DNA from: Ciona intestinalis
Taxonomy: Eukaryota; Chordata; Ascidiacea; Phlebobranchia; Cionidae
Assembly (NCBI RefSeq): GCF_000224145.3
Contig: NC_020174.2
Coordinates: 5,161,117-5,225,116 of the forward strand
Direction of reading: 5' to 3'
Length of the DNA: 64,000 nt
The notes under the pieces were generated by a model, which worked only from the letters and a program-made list of their open reading frames with translations, ran no database searches and was not told the origin of the DNA. Of the stretch, positions 49,525-61,900 are shown piece after piece (the stretch's first letter is position 1; the number at the start of each line of letters is the position of its first letter). The position numbers and the translations under genes are program-made.

Positions 49525-50342
49525 GATAAGTGCGTTTTTACTGTATAGTCTATTGATTTACTGGCTTCTGAGTAAGTAACAAAAAATATTATATGAATCT
49601 TACCAGCGCGAGCAATAATGTAAGTCTACTACATGCCTCATCCACAATTGCAAAAGCTGCAGTAATAAAAACTGGATTTCTTTCCTTACTAGTAGTAATC
49701 TCTAAAGTAGCTAATATACCTCAGCAAAGATTTTTAGCTCTAACAATTGTCTCTGCGGGATTTTTTGGACAATGACGTTTACTTTTAGTTCCGCTTATAT
49801 TGTTGTTTCTGAACGTAAAGTCATTCAGCAAACGTTTGGAAATTGATGATCACATGGTGATGGCTTATTTCCTTGTTTAAGCACGAATTATAAGTCGCCA
49901 AGTTAAACACGAAGCAAAACTCACCAAGTTGACTAATGTCAGTCCACTACAACGTAGTTTCGAATTAAACTTAATAAATGTAGAACATGAAGCACACAAC
50001 AAAAACCACTGCATACATTTTCATTGGGGACTTTTATACATTTCATAAATAGTATGGGTGGGGGAGGTGGGACACATTTACATTCTACTTTTTTGTCTGA
50101 TTATGTAATAAACAAAGAACATTCAAAGATTTATTTAACCGTATCCTTACAACTCCAACAGACCGTTGTTAATTATTTAAAACACGATCAGGATATTTAG
50201 ATATTATATGCGCTAAAGGTTTCCCGTCTTTCCATGCCTTACTATATTTCAATAAATAACTCTGAAATTAAGGATTTTGTATGAATTTCGGTGAATTTGT
50301 GGTTATGCCTACAATCGAGCCAATTATGCATTTATTATCACA
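49525..50342. other. Spacer between integrin genes 2 and 3
   Basis: 818 bases. It contains one full MITE copy (50051-50243) and a possible AATAAA for gene 3 at 50331-50336 (minus), only seven bases past the stop. The 60-codon plus-strand frame at 49593-49775 has no recognisable motif. Confidence 0.5.
50051..50243 (-). repeat. MITE-family copy
   Basis: AGTATGGGTGGGGGAGGTGG to TTTCCCGTCTTTCCATGCCT, reverse orientation, in the spacer between integrin genes 2 and 3. Confidence 0.8.
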
Positions 50343-53300
50343 TTATTCGTTCACGTCAACTTCAATCGTTTTGTCGAGGTCGTCAGTTTCCCGCTGTGCA
50401 TCTTTTTGCATTTTTGCATACTTGCTTTCAAAAAATCCAGCCTAAATTGGTAAAAAAGATATTTATATATATCAATACGATTAATGTTTAATATTCGATT
50501 CGCGTTTTATTCTCGGAAACGTTAAATTGGCATCGGCCAAATTATTTGAGGCCATATATAGTTTAAGTATTTCATCAAACATTGTGTTTACCTTCCACAT
50601 TATAAGCATGATGACAACAAGCAGAACAATTCCTCCAACTATTGCCCCTATGAGTGGACCGATGTCTAGTTTGTTTTGATCAATTGGTGGAACCGGTGGA
50701 AGGTATTTTGATACCACAGTAGTTGCCTGTGTATACGGAAAACAATGAGCATACAAAACGCTTAACAACAAATGCATACAGTAGGGTGGGGGAAGATGGG
50801 ACACCTTTTAACTCTGTTTTCTCGTCCCATTTAGCAGTTAACAATGAACAATCAAACATTTATAAATCTATTCTATATCTTCAAACATTTATAAATCTAT
50901 ATCTTTACGATCAGGATATCTGGATATTATGTGCTAAAGATGTCCCATTTTCCCCCACCCTACTATATTAAGAAAATCTAACCGACTAAATGTTATTCAG
51001 CAATAACATTGATCACCTTGGATGTGGTTACTCCAGCTTTATAGATAGGCGAGTACGCGATGTTAAAACTTGTCGTGCTTGAAATTTTGGTTACGAGTTT
51101 TCGCTGGGCTAATGTTGGTAACCAGACTTTAAATGATGACGTCACCACTACTGTGGAGAACTTTCCAAGTTGATTGACAGTGCACGTGATGGAATCGCAC
51201 TTCACGTCGTTGCAAGTCTGTGGATGATGTGTATAAGATAGAAGACTCGAATTTTAGTTTCATAATGATACTTACAGTATCTGTCGGGAGAACTGTGTTG
51301 GAATTGAAGTCAATTGAAATATTTTTCAAGCCTGTTCCGTTGTTTATCGCGAGTCCGTATTCGTTTACTTTGCCCATCGTTGCGCAATGACACAAAGTTA
51401 AAGGCTATTTGAAATATTCGGTATGTAATGTTTGCATTGTTTTGTATTCGGATGGCTTTACTTACCAAGCATTGGAAATGGTAGAGATATAACAGTGGTA
51501 ATCCTTCCTTGGTTTGCCTCGGCCATGTAAACACAAGAGAAGCTTTTGCAACAAGGTTTGGTCCTCGGTTGTATACCTGTTTGCATTATATAAATACTTC
51601 ATATCCGCAAGGTCTTTTTCAGAGTAAATTATTGCACTCACCGAATGACTATGGAACAATGCGTACGTTGGATCGCCCAGGTAATCATTGCTGATATTGT
51701 GAACAGTTGCAGTCGAAGACACGGTGCGATTGTAAAACATAGAGTTCGGTGCCGAGTCGCTATATTTGTTTATACAGAAGGAATTCGATGAAACAGTGTA
51801 CCAAGTATAAAATAATTAAAAGATATTACCTCGTGTGAACGATTGCAGCCTTGTATAAAACCTTTTTCCGAAATTCGAATTGGTTGTTTTGTAGCACTGG
51901 ATCAATGGCATTTATGGTGTCGTTAACGCTGTTTGAATAAATGGATAACATTTTGAATGTTGAATGAATAAACGGATGTATCCTAATTATCCTCGCGTAG
52001 TGGGGTAATGACAATTGTTAAACCAGACACACCGTGTCCCCGATTACCGGTTATCACATGTTATGTAACGATATGAAAATTATTCTTTTTCGTTTGTTTT
52101 TAAATTGAAGAATATATACATGAACAGCTTATATAAGGAACCACTGGATTGACGACATGCGATCACCCAGGTGGGAGCGTCGTATCTTCCGACAAAAATA
52201 ACATTCATTACATAAACGTTTTCTGGGTTAGAACTTACTAAACATTATATGATAAAAAAGACTTGCTTACTTCCAATGTACAGCTCCTTTCAGTATAATC
52301 TCTTTTACTACCGCCTTTTTCGTTAAAGAAAGCAATGAGTACTTCATTATGAAGGTACACTGTACAAAGTAACACCGAAATAAATGTGTACCATATACTA
52401 GACTACTAGAGATACAGTGTAATATATTTTTTTTCAAGACCAACATCATGCTTTTGTTTCTTTATAATATCTATGTTTTTGCCCCTTAAATTCAGCTATG
52501 TAAATCCCGGCATTGTGACGACACGACTATTTTTCCGCGTCTTGTGTTTCATTATTTTTCCTGATTGGATTTGCTTAAAGGAGTGTCAATTAGCATGATG
52601 CTGAATTGTATGTAATAGGCTGTATGTAACAGTGGGTATCAGTAAGACCAAAGGAACATTTTGAACTGTATGACCTGTGAGACCATATATATACTCAGTT
52701 GGTATTTCCAACTAGGTAAGCAAATTTATCTTTCTATTTGGGCTCTTTGTTTGTATTTGATTTAATTATAGACAATGTACCGATCAATTGCCCTAACTTC
52801 GGGCAGTTATGTTCTCGCGAACTGTTCAAAAAATGAAATCATGTTTGTTAAAAAACTGTCCGAAGTTGGTGCAGTTAACGCCGACGGTATAGTGATTGTC
52901 GTAGTGCCGTCTAGAAACTAGGCAATAAGGACAGTAAGAGGGGCGTTTAACTTTAAACTAGTTCAAATGTCGCCGAAAATACCGGCTCACTCCATATATA
53001 CAACCCCTGACGGTCTGCTCGCCAGGGATTTACACATTTGTTATATTTAGGCTGAATAAACGATGTCTATTATAAAGTGTTCAGATAGACAGATACCTTT
53101 TCGTTTTTTCCCATAAATCCTTGCAAAGTTGATTTCTTCGACTTAAAGCTAAGAGTTGTGACATTTGGTGTATTTAATGGTGCCACATTTACGCACTCAC
53201 CTGATACCTATGTATGTATATGCAACAATGGTTAAAACTACATACGAGGCCGCCTCTCTGTTTAAGCATACCTTATTTAAATCAAGATTTGCAATTACGT

Positions 53301-56300
53301 CAACAGTTGTGAAGAATGAATGATCGGGGCCTAGGTTGGTAATTGTTGCAGTTATAGTTACCACCCCTGGATTCGAACTTAAAACCAAAGGTTCTCCGAA
53401 AGGAAGTACACTAAAAAGACATAAATGAATGCCAACTTACACAAACCCGCTTTAAAAAGGCTAACACGCTCTCTTACGAATAAATTGTTTCGATTTTCAA
53501 GTCGTGACTACATCTGGTTCCGTTCATTTCTGAACATTTCTTTTGGAACGACCAGTCAGCAGTGGTAACCCTTGGCGACCAGGGGTCAAGCATTGCAGAC
53601 ATGATCGTGTTTTTATGACTGGCCGTGTAATCATAGCTCACTTCGAGTCGTGACACTATCCCGAAATCTCCCGTCGATAAAGTTGATTCAAAATATGCTG
53701 GCTGTTAAAATAATTATATTATAGGTTGGTTCTGAACACAAATCATATATGCATACGTTCAGCTGAACCGGCAAAGTGTAACAAACACGCAGTGAAGTGA
53801 CGTTGTACACCTTTATATGAGTTGATGACGTTGTTCCAGCGAACACGAGTCTTTTATTACCTTGGTTGCCGAGTAAAGAATCCAACTTCATAGTTACATT
53901 CAGTGCTAAATAGAGGACAAATTTAAAGATTCTTCGGTTATTCAAAACTCACTACATATTGGTTACAGACCCCTAAACCCACAACGGTTTAACACGTTTT
54001 AGAATAAATAGCTCACGTGCTGGCGATGAAAGTGGCGTTTCATCCGTGTAGAATGCAGTTAAGCACACCGTCACACTCGTACAAGGAGCTGATGAATTAC
54101 TGAGACAGTTGATTAAGTCGATAGATGGAGGATTCAAAGTGATTTGTGTTCGAACTTTGACAATCGGTCGAGCTCGTAAGATAATAATTCTATCGCTGGA
54201 AGGTGCTGATATTATCATGTCAGAATATCCGTTTCCATCTACGTCATTTTGAGCTCCCATTGTAATAAAGGCACCAAACGTATACAACAGTGACGTAACT
54301 GATTTTCCCAATATGCACTAAGGAAATGTAAATATTTACTACCATAGTACCATATATGTGCAAAAAACGCTTCCCAACAAAAAAATCAAAACCTGTTTTC
54401 GTGTTTCACTTAACCCTTTGCTGGATCCATAATAAATGTAAACAGCGCCGCTACCGGTTGAAGAAATCTCCTCAAAAGGTGCTCCCACTGCTATGTCGTC
54501 ATATCCGTTTAAATCTACGTCACCAACCACTGCAACCGACGTTCCAAATCGAGCTCCTTTTGCGTTTGATCCACTGAGTGATTGTGGGCGGTATGACCGG
54601 GACATCTAGGAACAAGATTCATATTACAATTAAAGGCAGCTGAATGATTTAATTTTTGCAACATATTGATTGCGTGTTGGGCAACGACCGAAGTTGGATT
54701 TTCATTTAACAACTTATCCGGCTCGCACCAAGTTATCATATATGTTATTTTGTGAGTGTAACAGGTTAGAGGTTAAAGCAATTGCCGTTTAGGTTTTTGC
54801 ACAACTGCACTGGATTTTCTGATTTTTTGTCTATATCTAGTTTGTTTCAAACTAATAAAAGCTATATGACCAAGGAACTGTATCTTACCCATTTTTGCAA
54901 ACTGACATCTTTTGGATTGTTGATAAAAACAAAAACTCTTCCTTGGTCATAACCTGTAGTGACGTCACTGAATAACGGCGCTGAAACAATTAAGTCGTCG
55001 AGCGAATCCTTATTGATGTCGACAGCACAAACAGAATGTCCAAAATAAGCTCCTAACTGCCACAAACCCGACGTCTCACTCGGATGTAGAAGAAGAAAGT
55101 TGGTTGACGACCCGATTACATTGTTTGATTCGTATATAGCGACCTAGGATTTAATGTTGCATAGCATCATTGCATCACTAAGTGGATAGTTTGTAGCAGA
55201 AAATTTTACGGTACTGTTACCAACCATTCCTTTCGAATTGTATTTCGGAGCTCCGCTTGCCACATAATTGACGTTTCCTCCCAAAAAGTTTCCACTCGTA
55301 ACAGAATAACCTTCATGTGTATTACATGTAAATTTCATTTATCGTTACCAGTGTAGATGTTACGTACCGAGATATGTATCTGATAGGCTGGCATTCGATC
55401 CACTTGCAGATGCTATATTGGAGTATTCTGTGATGTTAAGCACGCTTGTGTAATGTGTTGATATGCTTCCTGCAGAAGCGCTGTAATCAACCACAGTTCC
55501 TGCTCTATCGTACGAACCAACCGCCCCAACATACATCTTGTTGTTCTGCGTAAAGTGTTTGTAAAAACCTTTCACATAAATTGGTTAGTATCGTTGTATT
55601 GTACCTTTGTAACATGAGATGAGATTCCAAGTTGACATTCAGCAAGCAGGCTAGTGGTATTCGTAATTTGACCTATAAAATGTATAGTGTAGATTTAATA
55701 AAGAATCCTCATGCATTCTATCATTTGTAACAATAACGAGATTGGTTCAACGTATTGCATTTGTAAATTTATTTAGTTTTCGGGTCTTATATAGATCGAA
55801 AAAATAAGGGAAATATATATTTTCGAAAAAGTTTTACCTTCTAATTTTACCGATGCGGTGTCTTGGATAGTGGATTTCACTCCTTCCACCACACTAGCGA
55901 GGTTATCGTAGTCGGTTGCTTTAAACACACGAGAAGCGGCACCGGCAATTGTCAGAAGTTGATCTTCAATTATCCCACTACCAACCCCAACTGAAACCGT
56001 TACAATTCCATTGGCCCTGAACATATGACCGTTCACACTTTAATTTAAAAAAAATATTTTAAATCATTGTTTACCTCGCCTTTTCCGCAGCAGGTTGAAC
56101 ATTTGCAGGGTCGGTCGCACGACCATCTGTCAGCAAAATCATTTCTCTCGGTATAGATTTGCGTCCGTTGCTGTTAAACTCAGTGATTGCCAAGTTAATT
56201 GCATATCCGATGTACGTTAGTCCAAGTGTCGATCTTATATTAACCATGTTGTCTATTTGGCCTGAAAGATGCAACGGTTTGTATATAGTAGCTTAGTTGT

Positions 56301-57762
56301 TTGTTAAACTTTAAGTTCCATATACTTATCAAAGACAGATATGCCCATCTTTGTAAACGAATGCGGACGCCCGTGTCTATATCATCATCATAGCTGAAAC
56401 CGATGACACCGACAGCAACATCCCCCGTATCAATGTAACTTCTGTGTTCGTAAAATACCAGTATATAACGACATAGCTGGTATAGTTCAACATTTCAATT
56501 CAAAGTACCTAAAAGATGATATAACTTGCTTCATCCAGTTCAAGGAGCTCAAATACTCCACCGTGTCCACACTACCTGATTCGTCCACAACGAAAATTAT
56601 GTCTGCGGTCAGTTTCCCGATCGGACATGCTTAAACAATAATAATAATTATAACAAATATAACTTCATTTGTCGGAGCAATGACAGTCTGTATTACAGGT
56701 GTGTTCAATTTCATACACTTGGAGACTACCCGCCTACGAGTTACCACATATGGTTGTTTATTATTCTGATTTTTTTTATCTATAAGCTATAATACTGACA
56801 ATATAGTCTAGGTTAGAAGATTAGCAATACAAGGTCGGCATGGAAACGACAGATGCTTAAAAGCAATTGCATTGATTGTTTTAAAGGCATTTGATAGTTT
56901 ACCTGTAGTACAAGGTGATTTGAGCAATGTTGCTGTTGGTGACGTAGTGGATTTTTTATAACAAGCTCCGATCATCCGTTTTTGCAATTGAGATTTTGGA
57001 CAATTGATGACGTGTTGATTTCCGCACACCTATTTATGCAGATGCAGTTGATCGATGTTATAGTATAGATATACGGATGATATTACAGCGCGTGCATTAC
57101 GTAACACTTACGTATATACTCTCTCCATTGTTATCCTTGCTTATGGAAATACCCACCGCACCGCTTTTATCTACATAAAAGAGAGACAAATATATGAACA
57201 AAGCGGGAAACGATAATAGTATAAAGTTCCTCTTCAAAACAACAAGCATTAAGTATATTACTTACCGAATGCAGCTTCTCTCAAGCACTGAGTACTTCCG
57301 TTAGTTTTTCCATCAAATGTACATTTATACAAAGATCCATTTTTCCTGTCGTACAGTGGTGCGCCAACAAACGTTTGAGAACGAGAGGCAGAACTACGAA
57401 TAAATACAAGTTTTGGCTTCTATTCAGTCTTTTTCGTCGTTCCATATTTGGTAGTAAACAAACCTTCAAAAAATCATGAAACGATATCCCTACGCTTCCT
57501 ATATATCGTTGTTAATTGTTTAAAATCCGATCAGTGTATTTGGAAACTATGTGTTTATGTAAAAGTTATAAAGTTACTTGATATATACCACTTACGTTTT
57601 AATCACCACGGATGCTCCAAAATGAATCACAGCTGAATCGGATTTTATCGGAGAAAGAGAATGATATGCCCTCGTCTCTATATTCTGTGCTTGTGTATCA
57701 GTCACACATGAAAATATAACGATACTTGCCAACAAATATTTCAAGTTTTTTATCGAATCCAT
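50343..57762 (-). CDS. ITGA: Integrin alpha subunit with I (vWA) domain, array gene 3
   Basis: Signal peptide exon 57596-57762 ([19 protein letters not shown], then [17 protein letters not shown]). Propeller start about 57266-57396 and 57112-57172; Cys exon about 56903-57030; I-domain exons about 56509-56632 ([15 protein letters not shown]), 56330-56437, 56075-56262 ([16 protein letters not shown]) and 55838-56025; FG-GAP exons from about 55674 to 54015; stalk exons from about 53905 to 51016; transmembrane exon 50592-50726 ([19 protein letters not shown]); tail exon 50343-50441 ([20 protein letters not shown], ending VDVNE). MIDAS residues are intact. Two structural oddities: the intron that separates the last two stalk exons in the other three genes is absent here (junction at 51103/51104), and the intron from about 52350 to 53093 is several times longer than its counterparts and carries a small opposite-strand ORF. 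Role as for the other array genes: a cell-surface adhesion or immune receptor, ligand unknown. Confidence 0.95.
50780..50963 (-). repeat. MITE-family copy with internal duplication
   Basis: GTAGGGTGGGGGAAGATGGG to GTCCCATTTTCCCCCACCCT, reverse orientation, in the intron before the transmembrane exon of integrin gene 3. A short interior segment (CAAACATTTATAAATCTAT) is duplicated in place of the usual central part. Confidence 0.85.
52350..53092. other. Enlarged intron of integrin gene 3
   Basis: The corresponding introns are about 80 bases in gene 1, about 190 in gene 2 and about 70 in gene 4, so some 650 bases look inserted here. The insert has no MITE termini. It contains the small plus-strand ORF at 52775-52921, a TATATATA at 52686 and AATAAA near 53055. 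Possible identities are a small nested gene or a fragment of another mobile element. Confidence 0.55.
52775..52921 (+). CDS. Candidate small nested ORF (48 aa), unknown
   Basis: ATG at 52775 to TAG at 52919-52921, opposite in strand to the host integrin gene 3 and inside one of its introns. The peptide begins [20 protein letters not shown] and ends [13 protein letters not shown]; it resembles nothing I know and has no signal peptide. Support for a transcription unit: a TATATATA at 52686, a plausible 59-base intron directly upstream (AACTAG|GTAAGC to AATTATAG|ACAATG), and GAATAAACG near 53055. Against: 48 codons is short, the TATA lies very close to the putative donor, and no homolog is recognised. 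It could equally be a mobile-element remnant. Confidence 0.25.
   Translation: MYRSIALTSGSYVLANCSKNEIMFVKKLSEVGAVNADGIVIVVVPSRN
54044..54201 (-). repeat. 158-bp identical block (copy 3)
   Basis: Integrin gene 3 copy. On the low-coordinate side the paralogs diverge at once (GAAAGTGGCGTTTCAT here against GTTAAGACTTGATCAC in genes 1 and 2). Confidence 0.85.
57430..57558 (-). repeat. Degenerate MITE fragment
   Basis: TTCCATATTTGGTAGTAAAC, ATCGTTGTTAATTGTTTAAA and CGATCAGTGTATTTGG match the family interior, but both terminal repeats are gone. Between exons 1 and 2 of integrin gene 3, reverse orientation. Confidence 0.6.
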
Positions 57763-58962
57763 TCTATTATTAAATATAGAAACTTTCGATTTTCTTGATA
57801 GAAACTTTCGATGCATAAAGTTTATATCGGTGTTAAAGCTGCTATTTGCATAATAACTGTCGTATTTCATGCATTTACGCAACTAATCAGCTCTCTTACG
57901 TTTACGAAGTTTACCGTATAAAGCCTCCTGAAGAGAGTGATGTAGGTTCTATATTGAGCTGTGGCGCACCGGAAGTCGCCCGTACACGTTATCTGCTGAC
58001 CAAACAATACTTTTAAACAGTGATTTCGTTGTTGCTAAACACGGTATATATAGAACAGCTCATCGTATCGTCATATACGCTGTGTTGTATGTTTTTAGCC
58101 TTTTGTTTATGCTAACCTGTCACAAAGTGACATTTTTGTTATCCATTCGAATGCACATGAACACAATATAACGTAGAGTCGGGTAAGAGAGGACCTTCAA
58201 GCACATATTGCCCAATATTTCCATAATTAATATATAGCAGGCTGGGGGAAGATGGGACATTTTTTATTTTATTTTCTCGTTCCATTTGGTATAGTAAACA
58301 AAACAAAGAGCATTCATAGGATTATAAAACTATATCCTCACGACTCCTAAAAACCGCTGTTAATTGTTTAAAACACGATCAGAATATTTAGATATTATGT
58401 GCTAAAGATGTCCCATCTTCCCCCACCCTAATGTTTGACTTGGGTGATACCTCGAATTACTATCATAACTTTATAATAAACAACATTCTAAAGAAACATT
58501 AAAACAAACGACCAGTTATTTAGCGATTCACACACCAGGTGTATTAGCGATTCAAAAACAGCAGGCTTGGTATGGCAGAACAGTTTAAAATCCTTGCTAA
58601 TTTTGATTAATAAATGAATTTATTATTATAGGAATACACGTAAATCACACGAAATAATATTGTGGGCTTTGAAAATCAAGTATAACATTCTTTTTCTTAT
58701 TCTGCTGCTATATAGTTTTTAACGTGTTACCTACAGTATGTTAATGTATAAAGCATTGGTATTGTTTAAACGATACGGGTTATATATGTCTACATACAAA
58801 TTTGGAGAAACAAATTAAAAGTGTTTTGTACACTTTCACTCTAACGTTTCTATACTATACCCAGACCCTCCTCTTTTAAGTTAAGTAAATTTTAGAAGGC
58901 AGCAGTTAGAAAAGTTAAAGTTTTCATTAATTAACAGTTCCATGTACACATTTGAAATCAAT
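57763..58962. other. Spacer between integrin genes 3 and 4
   Basis: 1.2 kb with one full MITE (58237-58430) and, just left of it (about 58172-58225), a decayed partial copy (GTCGGGTAAGAGAGGACC, AAGCACATATTGCCCAATATT). A doublet, GAAACTTTCGAT, repeats near 57779 and 57802 within the presumed gene 3 5' UTR. No coding frame is supported. Confidence 0.5.
58237..58430 (-). repeat. MITE-family copy
   Basis: AGGCTGGGGGAAGATGGGAC to GTCCCATCTTCCCCCACCCT, full length, reverse orientation, in the spacer between integrin genes 3 and 4, next to a decayed partial copy. Confidence 0.88.
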
Positions 58963-61900
58963 CTATTCGTCTGCATTGGTTTGTACTGTAATTTCATTGT
59001 CATCTGTGTTTTCTGCCCCAGCATGGCTGTCGTCCTTGTGTTCTGATTCGTGGTTGTCGTCCGTGTTTTCTGCTTCACGTCGCATTTTAGCATACTTGCT
59101 CTTAAAAAATCCCACCTGGGCAAAAATATACTCAAGCAAATTAAACAAATTTTAGTTACCTGCTAACTACAAACAGTGATTAAAATATCACTGGACTTAA
59201 ATTAAACTACGAGCAGATTAGTTTACAATACTTTCCACAACATATAATAAAAAACGACAATAACCCATACGCATTTATCTCAAAGACATAGCATTGAAAA
59301 GTGCTATACAATGGGTGATAAAACCGCAATGTAACATTATTAAGAGAAGTCCTAATTTTACCTTCCACATTATAAGCATGATGACAACAAGCAGAACAAT
59401 TCCTCCAACTATTGCCCCTATGAGTGGACCGATGTCTAGTTTGCTTTGATCAATTGGTGGAACCGGTGGAAGGTATTTTGATACCACGGTAGTTGCCTGT
59501 AGACAGAATGCACTACAATAACGCCCTGTTCTTTACAAGGTAATTTATTGAACCCTTGCGGTAAATAGGGCATATGTAACAATAACAAAACATCGTTTCA
59601 TACCGTGGTTGTTGTAGCTGCAAGGTTATAGATGGGAGAATCCGTGACATTAAAACTTGTCTTGCTTGATAGTTTTGTTGCAAGGTTATTCTGGAACGAG
59701 TAAAAAAGATCCAGTGAATTGAATCATTGAATGCTATATGGGTGCGAGGCACGCATGTATTCGATATCTATATATTTCTGTATTTTATATCTTTTGGAGG
59801 AGCCACGTCATGAGATTTAGAATTTAGTCTAGAGTTGGTTCATTAATTACGCATACATAGTATTGGCTTGCCAAATTGATAATATGGGGTACCTGGGTTA
59901 ATGTTGGTAACCAGACTTTAAATGATGACGTCACCACTACTGTGGAGAACTTTCCAAGTTGATTGACAGTGCACGTGATGGAATCGCACTTCACGTCGTT
60001 GCAAGTCTGTAGATGGTGTGTATAAGATAGAATATTCAAATTGTTGATTAACAGATGTACTTACAGTATCTGTCGGGAGAACTGTGTTAGAATTGAAGTC
60101 AATTGAAATATTTTTTAAACCGGTTCCGTTGTTTATCGCGAGTCCGTATTCGTTTACTTTTTCCATCGTTGCGCAATGACACAAAGTTAAAGGCTATTTG
60201 AAATATTCGGTATGTAATGTTTACATTGTTTTGCATTTTAATGGCTTTGCTTACCAAGCATTGGAAATGGTAGAGATATAACAGTGGTAATCCTTCCTTG
60301 GTTTGCCTCGGCCATGTAAACACAAGAGAAGCTTTTGCAACAAGGTTTGGTCCTCGGTTCTCAATCTGTTTGAAAAGTTTTTTTACCTCGTTGTGTTATG
60401 TCTTAGTCACTTACTGCCATAGTCGTTATAAATATCCCTCTTGGTCTTACCGAATGTTTATGAAATACAGCATACGTTGAACCTCCCAAGAATTCATTAT
60501 TGATGTTATGAATACTTGCTAAGGGAGACACGGTGCGATTGTAGAACATAGAGTTCGGTACCGAGTTGCTGTTAACCAAATTAAAATTACTAGAAAGTAT
60601 AGTCACAACATATGCTGTTTATTTACCTAGTGTGAGCGATTGTGGCTGTATAGAAAACTTGTTTGCGGAGTTCGAATTGGTTGTTGTGCATCATTGGGTC
60701 TATGACGTTCGCTGTGTCGTTCGCGCTGGTTGTGTTAATCATTGACATAATTTACGTCGATACGCAAATGTTTAATTGTAGTCACAGGTTAAATTATCTT
60801 ACCCAGAATACACGGACCCTTTCAATAGAATCTCCCGCACTATTGCCTTTTTCGTTAAAGATTCCAGCGAGTATTCCAATATGAAAAAACACTGAATTTT
60901 TTTGTAAATTAACATATTTATAGATGCATAACAAATATATAAGTAGATTTTCAACTATATACCTTTTCGTCTTTAAACATAAAACCTGGTAAATTTGAGT
61001 TTGCCGACTTGAAAGTAACAGTTGTGTCATTTGGCATGTTTGTTTGTCCGATGATGGTCACACACGTACCGACTACCTGCTCACAGTATGCATAGTGTGT
61101 TGCCTTATCTGCTTTAAGATATAGTAGGGTGGGAGAGGATGGAAAACTCTTTCGTTCTATTTACTCGTGTCCCATTCGGAAGTAAACATAGAATATTCAA
61201 AGAATTATAAAACCGTCTCCTCACGACTCCCATAGACCGTTGTTTGTTTAAAACACGATCCCATCTTGCCCTACCCTACTATATATATTTGTGTTAAGTA
61301 CCTTGGTTAGGTCAAGATTTCCAACGACGTTAATCCTTGTAAAATAGGAATGGTCGGGACCCAGATTGGTGATCGTTACATTGATCGATAGAAGACCAGG
61401 ATTTGAACCAAGAATCAAAGGTTGGGACATTACAACATGAGATGGAACACTATAAAAAAACATAATGAAAATATAGTTTTAGCTTGACAAAATCAACTTA
61501 CGAATAAGCTGTTTCAATTTTCAAGTCGTGACTACATCTGGTTCCCTTCATTTCTGAACATTTCTTTTGAAACGACCAGTCAGCAGTGGTAACCCTTGGC
61601 GACCAGGGGTCAAGCATTGCAGACATGATCGTGTTTTTATGACTGGTCGTGTAATCATAGCTCACTTCGAGTCGTGACACTATCCCGAAGTCTCCCGTCG
61701 ATAAAGTTGATTCAAAATATGCAGGCTGTTATTAAAGAGATATATGGGTTAGTAAGTTGTGAGTTGTTCGGATTGCTGGAAACTACACTGCATACTTCCT
61801 GTAAGTAGAAATTATCGTAATACATAAATACAGAATAATTTTACAACACCTGTTATGTTATATTAATACGTCTCTATTACCATTACAATACATATATATC

